This document shows positions 35,278 through 45,248 of a stretch of 64,000 nt of DNA, piece by piece. The position numbers and the translations under genes were made by a program. Under the pieces are notes generated by a model. It ran no database searches, was not told the DNA's origin, and saw nothing but the letters and a program-made list of their open reading frames with translations. Within the stretch, counting starts at the first letter, position 1. Each line of letters starts with the position of its first letter. Source of the DNA: Pseudomonas extremorientalis (lineage in GTDB: Bacteria; Pseudomonadota; Gammaproteobacteria; Pseudomonadales; Pseudomonadaceae); contig NZ_MDGK01000055.1 in NCBI RefSeq assembly GCF_001870465.1, forward strand, positions 1-64,000. The letters are read 5' to 3'.

Positions 35278-37467
35278 ATGCGCCGCCTGCTGTCCTGCCT
35301 GTTGCTGTGCCTGTTCCCTCTGCTTGCCGACGCCGTTGAACCGCCCCGTCCGAAAATCGGCCTGGTGCTGTCTGGCGGCGCCGCCCGAGGCCTGGCCCAT
35401 ATCGGCGTGCTCAAGGCGCTGGAAGAACAAGGCATCCAGATCGACGCGATTGCCGGCACCAGCATGGGCGCGGTGATCGGTGGGTTGTATGCCTCTGGCT
35501 ACAAGATCGATGAACTGGAAAAGCTGGCGCTGAGTATCGACTGGCAACAGGCCCTGTCCGACGCACCGCCGCGGGAAGACGTGCCGTTCCGGCGCAAACA
35601 GGATGACCGGGACTTCCTGGTCAAGCAGAAACTCAGCTTTCGCGACGACGGCAGCCTGGGCCTGCCACTGGGTGTGATCCAGGGCCAGAACCTGGCGCTG
35701 CTGCTGGAAAGCATGTTCGCCCACACCAGCAACACGCGTAACTTCGACAAGTTGCCCATCCCCTTCCGGGCAGTGGCGACCGACATCACCACCGGCGAGA
35801 AGGTGGTGTTCCGCAAGGGCCACCTGCCCCAGGTGATCCGCGCCAGCATGTCGATCCCGGCGGTGTTCGCACCGGTGGAACTGGACGGTCGGCTGCTGGT
35901 GGACGGCGGCATGACCGACAATATCCCGCTGGATGTGGCGCGAGAGATGGGCGTAGACATCGCCATAGTCGTGGACATCGGCACCCCGCTGCGTTCGCGC
36001 AAGCAACTGGCCACGGTGGTGGATGTGCTCAACCAGTCCATCACCTTGATGACCCGGCGCAATTCCGAGGAACAACTCAAGGACCTGCACCCCAAGGACG
36101 TGCTGATCCAGCCGCCTCTCGCCGCCTATGGCGTGACCGACTTCGGCCGCGCCAAGGACATGATCGACGCCGGTTACCGCGCCACCCGTGCCCTTGACAT
36201 GCGCCTGGCCCACCTGCGCCCCGCCGAGCCGGTCGACCCGCAATTGGTGGCCGCGCGCACGCCGGGCGAACGCACCCCGGTGATCACCGCGATCAGCGTG
36301 GAGAACGATTCGAAAGTCAGCGACGACGTGATCCGCTACTACATTCGCCAACCCCTGGGCGAGCCGCTCAACCTGGGACGCCTGCAAACGGACATGGGCA
36401 CCCTGTACGGCCTGGATTATTTCGAGCAAGTGCAATACCGCGTGGTCAAGAAGGGCCAGGACAACACGCTGGTGATCAGCGCGCGGGGCAAGCGCAGCGG
36501 CACCGACTACCTGCGCCTGGGCCTGAACCTGTCGGATGACATGCGCGGCGACAGCGCCTTCAACCTCGGCGCCAGCTACCGCATGAATGGCATCAACCGG
36601 CTCGGTGCGGAATGGCTCACGCGGGTGCAGATCGGGGATCGCCAGGAGCTCTACAGCGAGTTCTACCAGCCGATGGACACCGGCTCGCGTTACTTTGTCG
36701 CACCGTACATCAGGGCCCAGGCGCAGAACGTCGAGCTGATCCTGGACAACGACCCCATCTCCGAATACCGCTTGGAACGCTACGGTTTTGGCTTGAACGT
36801 CGGCCGCCAGATCGGCAACAGCGGCGAGATCCGCTTCGGCGTCGGCGAAGCCTGGGGCAAGGCGGACGTGCGCATCGGCGACCGCGACCTGCCCAGCGTG
36901 AGTTTCAGCGAAGGCTTCTATGAACTGAAGTACTCCTTCGATTCCCTGGACAACGTGTACTTCCCCCACACCGGCGAAGACATCGGCCTGGCCTACCGCG
37001 AGTTCGAACCCGGCCTGGGCTCGGACCAGCGCTACCGCCAGTGGGAGTTCAAGCTCGACAAAGCCATGAGCCACGGCCCGGACACCCTGGTGCTGGGTGG
37101 ACGCTACGGGCGCACCCTGGATGATTCGGATGTGGTGATTTCCAGCTTCCTGCTGGGCGGGGCGCGACAGCTATCGGGCTTTCGCCAGGATGCGATCTCG
37201 GGGCAGAACATCAGCCTGATGCGGGCGGTGTACTACCGCAGGCTTACGCCCCGTTCGTACCTGCCACTGGATTTCCCGTTGTACCTGGGCGCTTCACTCG
37301 AACGCGGCCGGGCGTGGAACAACGACAACGAATTCGACAGCGGCTATATCAACGCGGCGAGTATTTTCCTGGGGTTCGATACGCCGTTGGGGCCGCTGAA
37401 TTTCAGCTATGGATTCAACGATGACAACCAGAAGGCGGTGTATCTGAACCTGGGGCAGACGTTTTAG
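35278..37467 (+). CDS. plpD: PlpD-type patatin phospholipase autotransporter (type Vd)
   Basis: 729 residues, nearly the length of P. aeruginosa PlpD. A signal peptide (about 1-19) precedes a patatin domain with oxyanion loop GGAARG (33-38), nucleophile S62 in GTSMG and catalytic Asp about 209 in VDGGMTDN. A POTRA-like segment (about 315-390) precedes a 16-strand BamA/TpsB-like barrel ending in aromatic-rich strands and NLGQTF. The lipase domain is secreted through its own barrel; PlpD is a class A1 phospholipase. The neighbouring marR and recQ match the P. aeruginosa locus. Confidence 0.94.
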   Translation: MRRLLSCLLLCLFPLLADAVEPPRPKIGLVLSGGAARGLAHIGVLKALEEQGIQIDAIAGTSMGAVIGGLYASGYKIDELEKLALSIDWQQALSDAPPREDVPFRRKQDDRDFLVKQKLSFRDDGSLGLPLGVIQGQNLALLLESMFAHTSNTRNFDKLPIPFRAVATDITTGEKVVFRKGHLPQVIRASMSIPAVFAPVELDGRLLVDGGMTDNIPLDVAREMGVDIAIVVDIGTPLRSRKQLATVVDVLNQSITLMTRRNSEEQLKDLHPKDVLIQPPLAAYGVTDFGRAKDMIDAGYRATRALDMRLAHLRPAEPVDPQLVAARTPGERTPVITAISVENDSKVSDDVIRYYIRQPLGEPLNLGRLQTDMGTLYGLDYFEQVQYRVVKKGQDNTLVISARGKRSGTDYLRLGLNLSDDMRGDSAFNLGASYRMNGINRLGAEWLTRVQIGDRQELYSEFYQPMDTGSRYFVAPYIRAQAQNVELILDNDPISEYRLERYGFGLNVGRQIGNSGEIRFGVGEAWGKADVRIGDRDLPSVSFSEGFYELKYSFDSLDNVYFPHTGEDIGLAYREFEPGLGSDQRYRQWEFKLDKAMSHGPDTLVLGGRYGRTLDDSDVVISSFLLGGARQLSGFRQDAISGQNISLMRAVYYRRLTPRSYLPLDFPLYLGASLERGRAWNNDNEFDSGYINAASIFLGFDTPLGPLNFSYGFNDDNQKAVYLNLGQTF

Positions 37468-37502
37468 CGTCTTGCACAGAACCCGTGTGGAGAGCGGCGC
37501 TA

Positions 37503-37640
37503 TTGTGGCGAGCGGGCTTGTCCCGCGTTGGGCTGCGAAGCGGCCCCAAAAACAGACGACTGATTTCTAGCTGAAAAAACGCGGTGACTTTAGTGGGGCT
37601 GCTTCGCAGCCCAACGCGGGACAAGCCCGCTCGCCACAAC
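37503..37640. repeat. Inverted REP pair
   Basis: Two REP elements face each other: 37,503-37,545 (gtggcgagcgggcttgtccc) and 37,593-37,640 (the reverse complement, acaagcccgctcgccacaac). They lie between the convergent plpD and marR genes, as expected for a REPIN-like doublet. Confidence 0.85.
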
Positions 37641-37696
37641 AAATCTGCTCACCACCACAGCACCGCTGGCCACAGCAAGCCCGCCCGGTGGTTTCT

Positions 37697-38131
37697 TCAG
37701 GACTTTTCCAGATTCGCCAGGATGTGCCCATGCACGCGCATGCACACGCTCAGGTCGGCTTCGTCCACCCCCACAAACAGCTCGTGGCGCAGGGCGGTGG
37801 CAATGGTTTCGATTTGTTCGATCAGGGGGCGTGCGGTATCACACAGCACGATGCGCTTGGCACGACGGTCTTCCACCACCGCCTGGCGTTGCACCAGGCC
37901 TTGGCCTTCAAGGCTGTCCAGCAGGCGAGCCAGTGTAGGCCCTTCGACGCCGACGCTTTGCGCCAGCTCACGCTGGGTGGGTGCTTCTTCAAAACGAGCC
38001 AAGTGCAGCAGAACCAGCCAGCGCGCCTGGGATAAACCAAGCCCCGCCAGACGGCGGTCCAGCTCGGCGCGCCACCCACGGGACATTTGCGCCAGCTGCA
38101 TGCCAAAACGATGTTGATCGGTTAAAGACAT
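37697..38131 (-). CDS. MarR-family transcriptional regulator
   Basis: 144 residues. The winged-helix core contains PTQRELAQSVGVEGPTLARL and the wing DRRAKRIVLCD. It matches the MarR gene next to plpD and recQ in P. aeruginosa (PA3341 by recall). MarR dimers repress drug or stress genes and often their own. A small palindrome lies upstream. Confidence 0.88.
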   Translation of the reverse strand: MSLTDQHRFGMQLAQMSRGWRAELDRRLAGLGLSQARWLVLLHLARFEEAPTQRELAQSVGVEGPTLARLLDSLEGQGLVQRQAVVEDRRAKRIVLCDTARPLIEQIETIATALRHELFVGVDEADLSVCMRVHGHILANLEKS

Positions 38132-38167
38132 AAAAAACTCATTGTTTAGACTGAAAATAAAGTGTGG

Positions 38168-38178
38168 CTAATTATTAG
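38168..38178. promoter_or_regulatory. Candidate MarR operator
   Basis: CTAATTATTAG is a perfect 11-base palindrome in the AT-rich 120-base gap upstream of the marR gene. MarR sites are often palindromes of this type near their own promoters. Confidence 0.35.
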
Positions 38179-38252
38179 TCAGCTAAGCATGAGCTTTGCC
38201 CATAGGCAAGAGTTGCTATGTACTGATTCGTTACATTGTCGTAATTGCCACA

Positions 38253-40379
38253 CTAAATTTCGAACTCAGACTGCAAAGCCGCGCGCACGCAGTACAAAAC
38301 CCCCTCTGGAACACGCCCGGTAAACAGCGGCGCAATCTCCGCAACAGGTGGTAATTCGCCCTCGCCGTCGAGGAACGCATCCTGGATCTCACCGAGCAGA
38401 TCCTCTGGCAAATCAAGGGCCTGCTCCAACGACAACTGCTGCTTGCCGATGGATTCGGCAAGCAAGGTGTAGACGTTTTTTTCCGAACATTGCAACTGAC
38501 CGGCGATCTGGATCGGGGTCATGCCGGCGCGTGCCAGGCTGATCAGTTCGTGGCGGATATCGGCGACCTCCTTTGGCGCTTCGGCCTGGCCGCCGAGCAC
38601 TTCGAGGAACGCCTGGCCGTAACGCTCCAGCTTTCGCGCACCCACGCCGCTGACGCGCGCCATCTCGGCCATGGTGGTGGGCTGTTCGCGCAACATTTCC
38701 AACAACGTCGAGTCGGGGAAAATGACGTACGGCGGCACGCTGTGTTCCTGGGCCAGTTTGCGGCGCAGGGTGCGCAGGGCTTCCCACTGTTCGCGTTCCT
38801 CGCCACGCACCAGTTGGCTGGCCTGACTGGTGCTGGTCTTGGCGGTGGTCTGCGGCTTGAGGTCGCGGCGTAATTCCAGGCTGACCTCGCCTTTCAGCAA
38901 GGGCCGGCAACTGTCATTCAGACGCAAGCCGCCGAATCCTTCGATGTCGATGTCTACCAATCCACGCGCGACCATCTGCCGGAACAGAGAACGCCATTCG
39001 CCTTCGGCGCGGGCCTTGCCAACGCCAAAGACCGAGAGTTTCTCATGACCAAAGCTGCGCACTTTCTCGTTGTCCTTACCCAGCAAAACATCCACCAAGT
39101 GGCCCACGCCATAACGCTGGCCGGTGCGGTAGATAGCGGACAAGCCCTGACGCGCCGGCTCGGTGGCATCCCAGGTCTGCACGCCATCGACGCAGTTATC
39201 GCAATGACCACAGGGTTCAGGCATGTCTTCATCGAAATATGCCAGCAGGGTCTGGCGCCGGCAGCGGGTTTCCTCACACAGCGAGAGCATCGCGTCGAGC
39301 TTGTGCTGCTCCAGGCGCTTGTGTCGCTCGTCGCCTTCGGAGTTCTGCAACATCTGCTTGAGCATCACCACGTCTTGCAGGCCGTAGACCATCCACGCAT
39401 CCGCCGGCAAACCGTCACGGCCGGCACGCCCGGTTTCCTGGTAGTACGCCTCGAGGGATTTGGGCAAATCCATGTGCGCCACGAAGCGCACGTTGGATTT
39501 GTCGATGCCCATGCCGAACGCGATGGTGGCCACCATGATCAGGCCTTCCTCGTTGAGAAAGCGCTTCTGGTGCGCCGAACGCGTTTCGTTGGGCAGGCCG
39601 GCGTGGTACGGCAGCGCCGGGTAGCCCTGCTCGCAGAGAAACGCAGCCACTTCATCGACCTTCTTGCGCGACAGGCAATAGACGATGCCCGCGTCGCTGC
39701 GCCGCTCGGAGAGGAACGCCAGCAACTGCTTGCGCGGCTGCTCCTTGGGCACGATGCGATAGAAAATATTCGGTCGGTCGAAGCTTGAGAGGAAGCGTTC
39801 GGCGTTCTGCAAATGCAGGCGCTCGACGATTTCTTCCCGGGTGCGCTTGTCGGCGGTCGCGGTCAGCGCAATGCGCGGCACATCGGGAAACAGCTCCGCC
39901 AATTGGCCGAGCTGCAAATACTCGCGGCGGAAGTCATGACCCCATTGCGATACGCAGTGGGCTTCATCGATGGCGAACAGGGCGATTTCCAGGCTCTGCA
40001 AAAACGCCAGCATGCGCGGCTGTACCAGGCGCTCGGGCGCCAGATAGAGCATCTTCACTTCACCGCGCTTGATGCGAGCGGCCAGGTCACGCTGCTGTTC
40101 GGCACTGAGGGTGGAATTCAACGATGCGGCGGCGACACCCAGCTCTTCCAGGGTTGCCACCTGGTCGTCCATCAATGCAATCAAAGGCGATACCACCACC
40201 GCCAAGCCATTGCGCAACAGCGCCGGCACCTGGAAGCACAATGACTTGCCGCCACCGGTAGGCATCAGGACCAGTGCATCACCGCCACTGGCCACGCGCT
40301 CAATGATCGCACCCTGGCGGCCACGAAAACTGTCGTAGCCGAAGATGTCCTTGAGGACGCGTTGAGCCTGCTCGAGCAT
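38253..40379 (-). CDS. recQ: RecQ ATP-dependent DNA helicase
   Basis: 708 residues from MLEQAQRVL, with a GGAG site upstream. It has helicase motifs MPTGGGKSLCFQ, AIDEAHCVSQWGHDFR and ATIAFGMGIDKSNVR. The zinc-binding RQC region has cysteines in CEETRCRR and CGHCDNC. An HRDC domain lies at about 520-600. A further 100 residues follow HRDC and include an HTH-like segment (ALARAGMTPIQIAGQL-type). It unwinds DNA 3'-5' and acts with RecF in gap repair. Confidence 0.96.
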   Translation of the reverse strand: MLEQAQRVLKDIFGYDSFRGRQGAIIERVASGGDALVLMPTGGGKSLCFQVPALLRNGLAVVVSPLIALMDDQVATLEELGVAAASLNSTLSAEQQRDLAARIKRGEVKMLYLAPERLVQPRMLAFLQSLEIALFAIDEAHCVSQWGHDFRREYLQLGQLAELFPDVPRIALTATADKRTREEIVERLHLQNAERFLSSFDRPNIFYRIVPKEQPRKQLLAFLSERRSDAGIVYCLSRKKVDEVAAFLCEQGYPALPYHAGLPNETRSAHQKRFLNEEGLIMVATIAFGMGIDKSNVRFVAHMDLPKSLEAYYQETGRAGRDGLPADAWMVYGLQDVVMLKQMLQNSEGDERHKRLEQHKLDAMLSLCEETRCRRQTLLAYFDEDMPEPCGHCDNCVDGVQTWDATEPARQGLSAIYRTGQRYGVGHLVDVLLGKDNEKVRSFGHEKLSVFGVGKARAEGEWRSLFRQMVARGLVDIDIEGFGGLRLNDSCRPLLKGEVSLELRRDLKPQTTAKTSTSQASQLVRGEEREQWEALRTLRRKLAQEHSVPPYVIFPDSTLLEMLREQPTTMAEMARVSGVGARKLERYGQAFLEVLGGQAEAPKEVADIRHELISLARAGMTPIQIAGQLQCSEKNVYTLLAESIGKQQLSLEQALDLPEDLLGEIQDAFLDGEGELPPVAEIAPLFTGRVPEGVLYCVRAALQSEFEI

Positions 40380-40644
40380 GTAAAACTCCAAAATGGTGCC
40401 GAAATCCCTCTGTACAGGCTGGCCGAAAAAACACGCTTTCACGGGAAATAATCCGTAAGCGAAGTTTTCGCGGGCTGGCGCTTGGCCTGCAAGGGCATCA
40501 CAAAACGCGGCAGTATACCCGAGCGATCTGCGGCAAAGGGCATCACTGACGAATAGCCGCCACGATCTAAAATGCCGTGCGGCTGGCCTGGGCGCTCAAG
40601 AAAGCCTAGAATTCAGCATCGTTTATTCCCAAGGTAACTCTTCA

Positions 40645-41232
40645 ATGTCCTTCGCTGAGCAACTAACCCGCCTGCAAGCCTTCCTCGACGCCGATGAGCT
40701 GCATGACGAGGCGCTGGACTACGTGGCCGCCCACGGCTACCTGACCGCCTTGTCGATCTGCTCCGAGGTCGTGCCTGACCGTGAATGGATCGACGCGCTG
40801 TTCGCCGAAGAGCCGCACTACACCGACGCCGCCCAACGCGAAGAAATCGAAGCCACCCTGCTGGCCCTCAAGGCCCACATCGGTCGCCAACTGGCCTCCG
40901 ACGAAGAGTTCGAGCTGCCGTGCGAACTGGACCTGGGCGAAGAGCCGGATGACTCCGACCTGCGCGGCTGGTGCATCGGCTTCATGGAAGGCGTGTTCCT
41001 GCGCGAAGCCGCCTGGTTCGAAACCGCCGAGGAAGAAGTCAGCGAAATGCTGCTGCCGATCATGGTCGGTTCGGGTCTGTTCGACGACCAGCCGGAGTTC
41101 TCCGACATCGCCGCCGACGCCAACCTGATGGACGACATGATCGTGCAGATCCCGGAAGCCCTCACCGCGCTGTACCTGCTGTGCAACGCCCCTGACGAAA
41201 AACCGGCGATCCTCAAGCCACGTCACCACTGA
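40645..41232 (+). CDS. YecA/UPF0149 family protein
   Basis: 195 residues, very acidic, in the UPF0149 family. The core includes RGWCIGFMEGVFLREAAWF. E. coli relatives (YgfB, YecA) have no settled biochemical role; YgfB homologues in P. aeruginosa affect AmpDh3 expression. It is read divergently from recQ, and the gap 40,380-40,644 shows no gene. Confidence 0.82.
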   Translation: MSFAEQLTRLQAFLDADELHDEALDYVAAHGYLTALSICSEVVPDREWIDALFAEEPHYTDAAQREEIEATLLALKAHIGRQLASDEEFELPCELDLGEEPDDSDLRGWCIGFMEGVFLREAAWFETAEEEVSEMLLPIMVGSGLFDDQPEFSDIAADANLMDDMIVQIPEALTALYLLCNAPDEKPAILKPRHH

Positions 41233-41252
41233 GTCGTTTGCCCGTGACACCC

Positions 41253-41636
41253 ATGGGCAACCGTCCGCTGCTCCTGCGCTACCTGCTGCTGGCCATTGGT
41301 TGGCTGAGCGTAGCGCTGGGGGTCATCGGCATTTTCCTACCGGTATTGCCGACCACGCCCTTCCTGCTGCTCGCCGCCGCCTGCTTCGCCCGAAGCTCCC
41401 CGCGTTTCTACCACTGGCTGGTGCAACACCCGCGCCTTGGCCCGTGGATCCGTGATTACCTGGACGGCAACGGCATCCCGCTCAAGGGCAAGGTCTACGC
41501 CATCGGCTTGATGTGGCTGAGCATCGGCGTGTCCTGCTATTTAGTGCCCCTACCGTGGGCGCGCGGCTTCATGCTGACCAGCGCCGTGCTGGTGACAATC
41601 TACATCCTGCGCCAGAAAACCCTGCCACCGCGCTGA
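41253..41636 (+). CDS. YbaN-like DUF454 membrane protein
   Basis: 127 residues. Two hydrophobic hairpins (about 8-40 and 75-115) surround the family motif GIFLPVLPTTPFLLLAAACFARSS. The ATG at 41253 is chosen; earlier GTG and TTG codons lie in frame. It starts 20 bases after the YecA stop and may be co-transcribed. The function is unknown. Confidence 0.82.
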   Translation: MGNRPLLLRYLLLAIGWLSVALGVIGIFLPVLPTTPFLLLAAACFARSSPRFYHWLVQHPRLGPWIRDYLDGNGIPLKGKVYAIGLMWLSIGVSCYLVPLPWARGFMLTSAVLVTIYILRQKTLPPR

Positions 41637-41753
41637 ATGACCTGCGACATTCGATCCCACACGACCTTGGTCGACACTGACTAACCCCAGGCATCATGCG
41701 AGACTGTCCAACCGGGCCTGGAATGCCCGGGCGTTCCTATGCTCGGAGTTACC

Positions 41754-44700
41754 ATGACGCTGTCCAGCGGGCTGATCGCCGCCGTTGCCCTGGCCTATAT
41801 GGCCATTATGTTTGCCATCGCCTTCTACGGTGACCGTCGCCGTGCGCCACTGCCGCCGCGCATGCGTGCCTGGGTGTACAGCCTGTCGCTGGCAGTTTAT
41901 TGCACCAGTTGGACCTTCTTCGGCGCCGTAGGCCAGGCCGCCGAACAGCTGTGGGCGTTTTTACCGATTTACCTGGGGCCGGTGCTGCTGCTGGTGCTGG
42001 CACCCTGGGTGCTGCAGAAGATGATTCTGATCAGCAAGCAGGAAAACATCACCTCCATTGCCGACTTTATTGCCGCACGCTACGGCAAATCCCAATCGCT
42101 GGCGGTGGTGGTCGCACTCATCTGCCTGGTCGGCGTATTGCCTTACATCGCCCTGCAACTCAAAGGCATCGTGCTGGGGGTGAACCTGTTGATCGGCGCG
42201 GGCGCGGACACCACCGGCACCCGCGCCCAGGACACCGCGTTGATTGTGTCGCTGGTGCTGGCGCTGTTCACCATCGTGTTTGGTACGCGCAACCTCGACG
42301 CGACGGAGCACCACCGGGGCATGGTGCTGGCGATCGCGTTTGAATCCCTGGTCAAGCTGTTCGCCTTTCTGGCGGTCGGCGCGTTTGTGACCTACGGCCT
42401 GTACGACGGTTTCGGCGACCTGTTCAGCCAGGCCATGTTGGCGCCACGGCTGGAGGAATACTGGAAAGAGACCGTCAACTGGCCGTCGATGGTGGTGCAG
42501 ACCGGCGTGGCAATGATGGCGATCATCTGCCTGCCGCGGCAGTTTCATGTCACGGTGGTGGAAAATATCGACCCTCAGGACCTGCGTCTGGCCAAATGGG
42601 TGTTCCCCGCCTACCTGATCCTGGCCGCTCTGTTTGTAGTACCGATCGCCCTGGGCGGCAAGATGATGCTGCCGGGCTCGGTGCTGCCGGACTCCTACGT
42701 GATCAGCCTGCCCATGGCCGAAGCCCACCCGGCGCTGGCGGTGCTGGCCTTTATCGGCGGCGCCTCGGCGGCCACCGGCATGGTGATTGTGGCGAGCATC
42801 GCCCTGTCGACCATGGTCTCCAACGACATGCTACTGCCGTGGCTGCTGCGCCGCTCCAGTGCCGAGCGCCCGTTCGAAGTGTTCCGCCACTGGATGCTGT
42901 CGGTACGCCGAGTCAGCATCGTCATCATCCTGTTGCTGGCCTACGTCAGCTACCGCCTGCTGGGCTCCACCGCGAGCCTGGCGACCATCGGCCAGATCGC
43001 CTTTGCCGCCGTGACTCAACTGGCACCGGCGATGCTCGGTGCGCTGTATTGGAAACAGGCCAACCGACGCGGCGTGTTTGCCGGGCTGGCAGCGGGCACT
43101 TTCCTATGGTTCTACACCTTGGTCCTACCGGTTACGGCGAAAAGCCTGGGCTGGTCCCTCAGCCTTTTCCCAGGACTGACGTGGATGCATTCCCATCCAC
43201 TGGGTCTGTCCGTCACGTCGTTGACCCTGGGCACCGTGTTCTCGCTGGCGGGCAACTTCACGCTGTTCGTGTGGGTGTCGATGCTGTCGCGCACACGGGT
43301 TTCCGAACACTGGCAAGCCGGGCGTTTTATTGGCCAGGAAATCAGCCAACGCGCCAGCGCCCGCTCGATGCTGTCGGTGCAGATCAGTGATTTGCTCAGC
43401 CTGGCCGCGCGCTTTGTGGGTGAAGAACGCGCCCAGCAGAGTTTTATCCGCTTCGCCTATCGCCAGGGCAAAGGCTTCAACCCCAACCAGAATGCCGACA
43501 ACGACTGGATCGCGCACACAGAGCGGTTGCTGGCCGGTGTACTCGGTGCCTCCTCGACCCGCGCCGTGGTGAAAGCCGCCATTGAAGGGCGGGAAATGCA
43601 GTTGGAGGACGTAGTACGCATCGCCGACGAAGCCTCGGAAGTGCTGCAGTTCAACCGCGCCTTGCTGCAAGGCGCTATCGAGAACATCACCCAGGGTATC
43701 AGCGTGGTCGACCAGTCCCTCAAGCTGGTGGCCTGGAACCGGCGCTACCTGGAGCTGTTCAACTACCCGGATGGACTGATCAGCGTCGGTCGGCCGATTG
43801 CCGACATCATCCGCTACAACGCCGAACGTGGCTTGTGCGGGCCAGGTGAGGCCGAAGTGCATGTGGCGCGACGCCTGCACTGGATGCGCCAGGGCCGTGC
43901 GCACACGTCTGAACGCTTGTTTCCCAATGGTCGCGTGATCGAGCTGATCGGCAACCCGATGCCCGGCGGTGGCTTCGTGATGAGTTTCACCGACATCACT
44001 GCGTTCCGTGAAGCCGAGCAAGCTCTTACAGAGGCCAACGAAGGCCTGGAACAACGGGTCACCGAGCGCACCCACGAACTGTCGCAGTTGAACGTGGCGC
44101 TCACCGACGCCAAGGGCGTGGCCGAGTCCGCCAGCCAGTCGAAGACGCGTTTCCTGGCGGCGGTCAGCCATGACCTGATGCAACCCCTGAATGCCGCACG
44201 CCTGTTCTCCGCCGCCCTCTCCCACCAGCAGGACGGCCTCTCCAGCGAAGCCCGGCAATTGGTGCAGCATCTGGACAGCTCACTGCGTTCCGCCGAAGAC
44301 CTGATCAGCGACCTGCTGGATATTTCGCGCCTGGAAAACGGCAAGATCAATCCGCAGCGCCAGCCTTTTGTGCTTAACGAACTGTTCGACACCTTGGGCG
44401 CCGAGTTCAAGGCGCTGGCCCAGGAGCAAGGTCTGCGCTTCCGCCTGCGCGGCAGTCGTTTGCGCGTGGACAGCGACATCAAGTTGCTCCGCCGGATTTT
44501 GCAGAACTTTCTTACCAACGCATTCCGTTATGCCGACGGCCCGGTGCTACTCGGCGTACGCCGACGTAAAGACGAGCTGTGCCTGGAAGTGTGGGACCGT
44601 GGCCCGGGAATCCCACCGGATAAACAAAAGGTGATCTTCGAGGAATTCAAGCGCCTGGACAGCCACCAGACCCGCGCCGAGAAAGGCCTGGGGTTGGGCC

Positions 44701-45224
44701 TGGCGATCGCCGACGGCCTGTGCCGCGTGCTGGGCCACCGCCTGAGTGTGCGTTCATGGCCCGGCAAAGGCAGCGTATTCAGCGTGCGCGTGCCGCTGGC
44801 CCGTAACCAGACCAGCGCGCAGGTCAGGACGCCGCAGGAAACCGGCCTGCCGCTGAGCGGTGCGCAGGTGCTGTGCGTGGATAACGAAGAGAGCATCCTG
44901 CTCGGCATGCGCAGCCTGCTGACGCGCTGGGGCTGCGAAGTCTGGACCGCCACCGACCAGGCGCAATGCGCGGCATTGCTGGCCGATGGCGTGCGTCCGC
45001 AACTGGCGCTGGTGGACTACCATCTGGACCATGGCGAAACCGGGACTGAACTGATGGGTTGGCTGCGCGCACAATTGGCGGAGCCGATTCCCGGCGTGGT
45101 GATCAGCGCCGACGGCCGTCCGGAGATGGTGGCCGAGGTGCATGCGGCGGGGTTGGATTACCTGGCCAAGCCGGTGAAACCGGCAGCGTTGCGAGCATTG
45201 TTGAGTCGGCATCTGCCTTTGTAG
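41754..45224 (+). CDS. mxtR: MxtR/CrbS-type sensor kinase fused to a sodium/solute symporter domain
   Basis: 1156 residues from MTLSSGLIAA, with a GGAG site. The N-terminal 500 residues form about 13 transmembrane helices of the solute:sodium symporter family. A PAS domain follows (about 630-735), then HisKA with phospho-His about 805 (AVSHDLMQPLNAA), HATPase (NFLTNAFRYAD, DRGPGIP, GLGLGLAIADG) and a receiver with Asp about 1088 (LALVDYHLDHG). CbrA is similar but lacks the receiver. MxtR/CrbS with ErdR/CrbR controls acetyl-CoA synthetase and acetate use. The partner regulator is not in this window. Confidence 0.88.
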   Translation: MTLSSGLIAAVALAYMAIMFAIAFYGDRRRAPLPPRMRAWVYSLSLAVYCTSWTFFGAVGQAAEQLWAFLPIYLGPVLLLVLAPWVLQKMILISKQENITSIADFIAARYGKSQSLAVVVALICLVGVLPYIALQLKGIVLGVNLLIGAGADTTGTRAQDTALIVSLVLALFTIVFGTRNLDATEHHRGMVLAIAFESLVKLFAFLAVGAFVTYGLYDGFGDLFSQAMLAPRLEEYWKETVNWPSMVVQTGVAMMAIICLPRQFHVTVVENIDPQDLRLAKWVFPAYLILAALFVVPIALGGKMMLPGSVLPDSYVISLPMAEAHPALAVLAFIGGASAATGMVIVASIALSTMVSNDMLLPWLLRRSSAERPFEVFRHWMLSVRRVSIVIILLLAYVSYRLLGSTASLATIGQIAFAAVTQLAPAMLGALYWKQANRRGVFAGLAAGTFLWFYTLVLPVTAKSLGWSLSLFPGLTWMHSHPLGLSVTSLTLGTVFSLAGNFTLFVWVSMLSRTRVSEHWQAGRFIGQEISQRASARSMLSVQISDLLSLAARFVGEERAQQSFIRFAYRQGKGFNPNQNADNDWIAHTERLLAGVLGASSTRAVVKAAIEGREMQLEDVVRIADEASEVLQFNRALLQGAIENITQGISVVDQSLKLVAWNRRYLELFNYPDGLISVGRPIADIIRYNAERGLCGPGEAEVHVARRLHWMRQGRAHTSERLFPNGRVIELIGNPMPGGGFVMSFTDITAFREAEQALTEANEGLEQRVTERTHELSQLNVALTDAKGVAESASQSKTRFLAAVSHDLMQPLNAARLFSAALSHQQDGLSSEARQLVQHLDSSLRSAEDLISDLLDISRLENGKINPQRQPFVLNELFDTLGAEFKALAQEQGLRFRLRGSRLRVDSDIKLLRRILQNFLTNAFRYADGPVLLGVRRRKDELCLEVWDRGPGIPPDKQKVIFEEFKRLDSHQTRAEKGLGLGLAIADGLCRVLGHRLSVRSWPGKGSVFSVRVPLARNQTSAQVRTPQETGLPLSGAQVLCVDNEESILLGMRSLLTRWGCEVWTATDQAQCAALLADGVRPQLALVDYHLDHGETGTELMGWLRAQLAEPIPGVVISADGRPEMVAEVHAAGLDYLAKPVKPAALRALLSRHLPL

Positions 45225-45248
45225 GAGACGGCAGGCCGACGCCTACCG

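Noticed and set aside
34906..37074. A 722-codon open frame on the minus strand across plpD
   Set aside because: Only the last 95 codons (the Rdx protein) have family motifs. The rest is the antisense shadow of plpD, caused by high-GC codon use.
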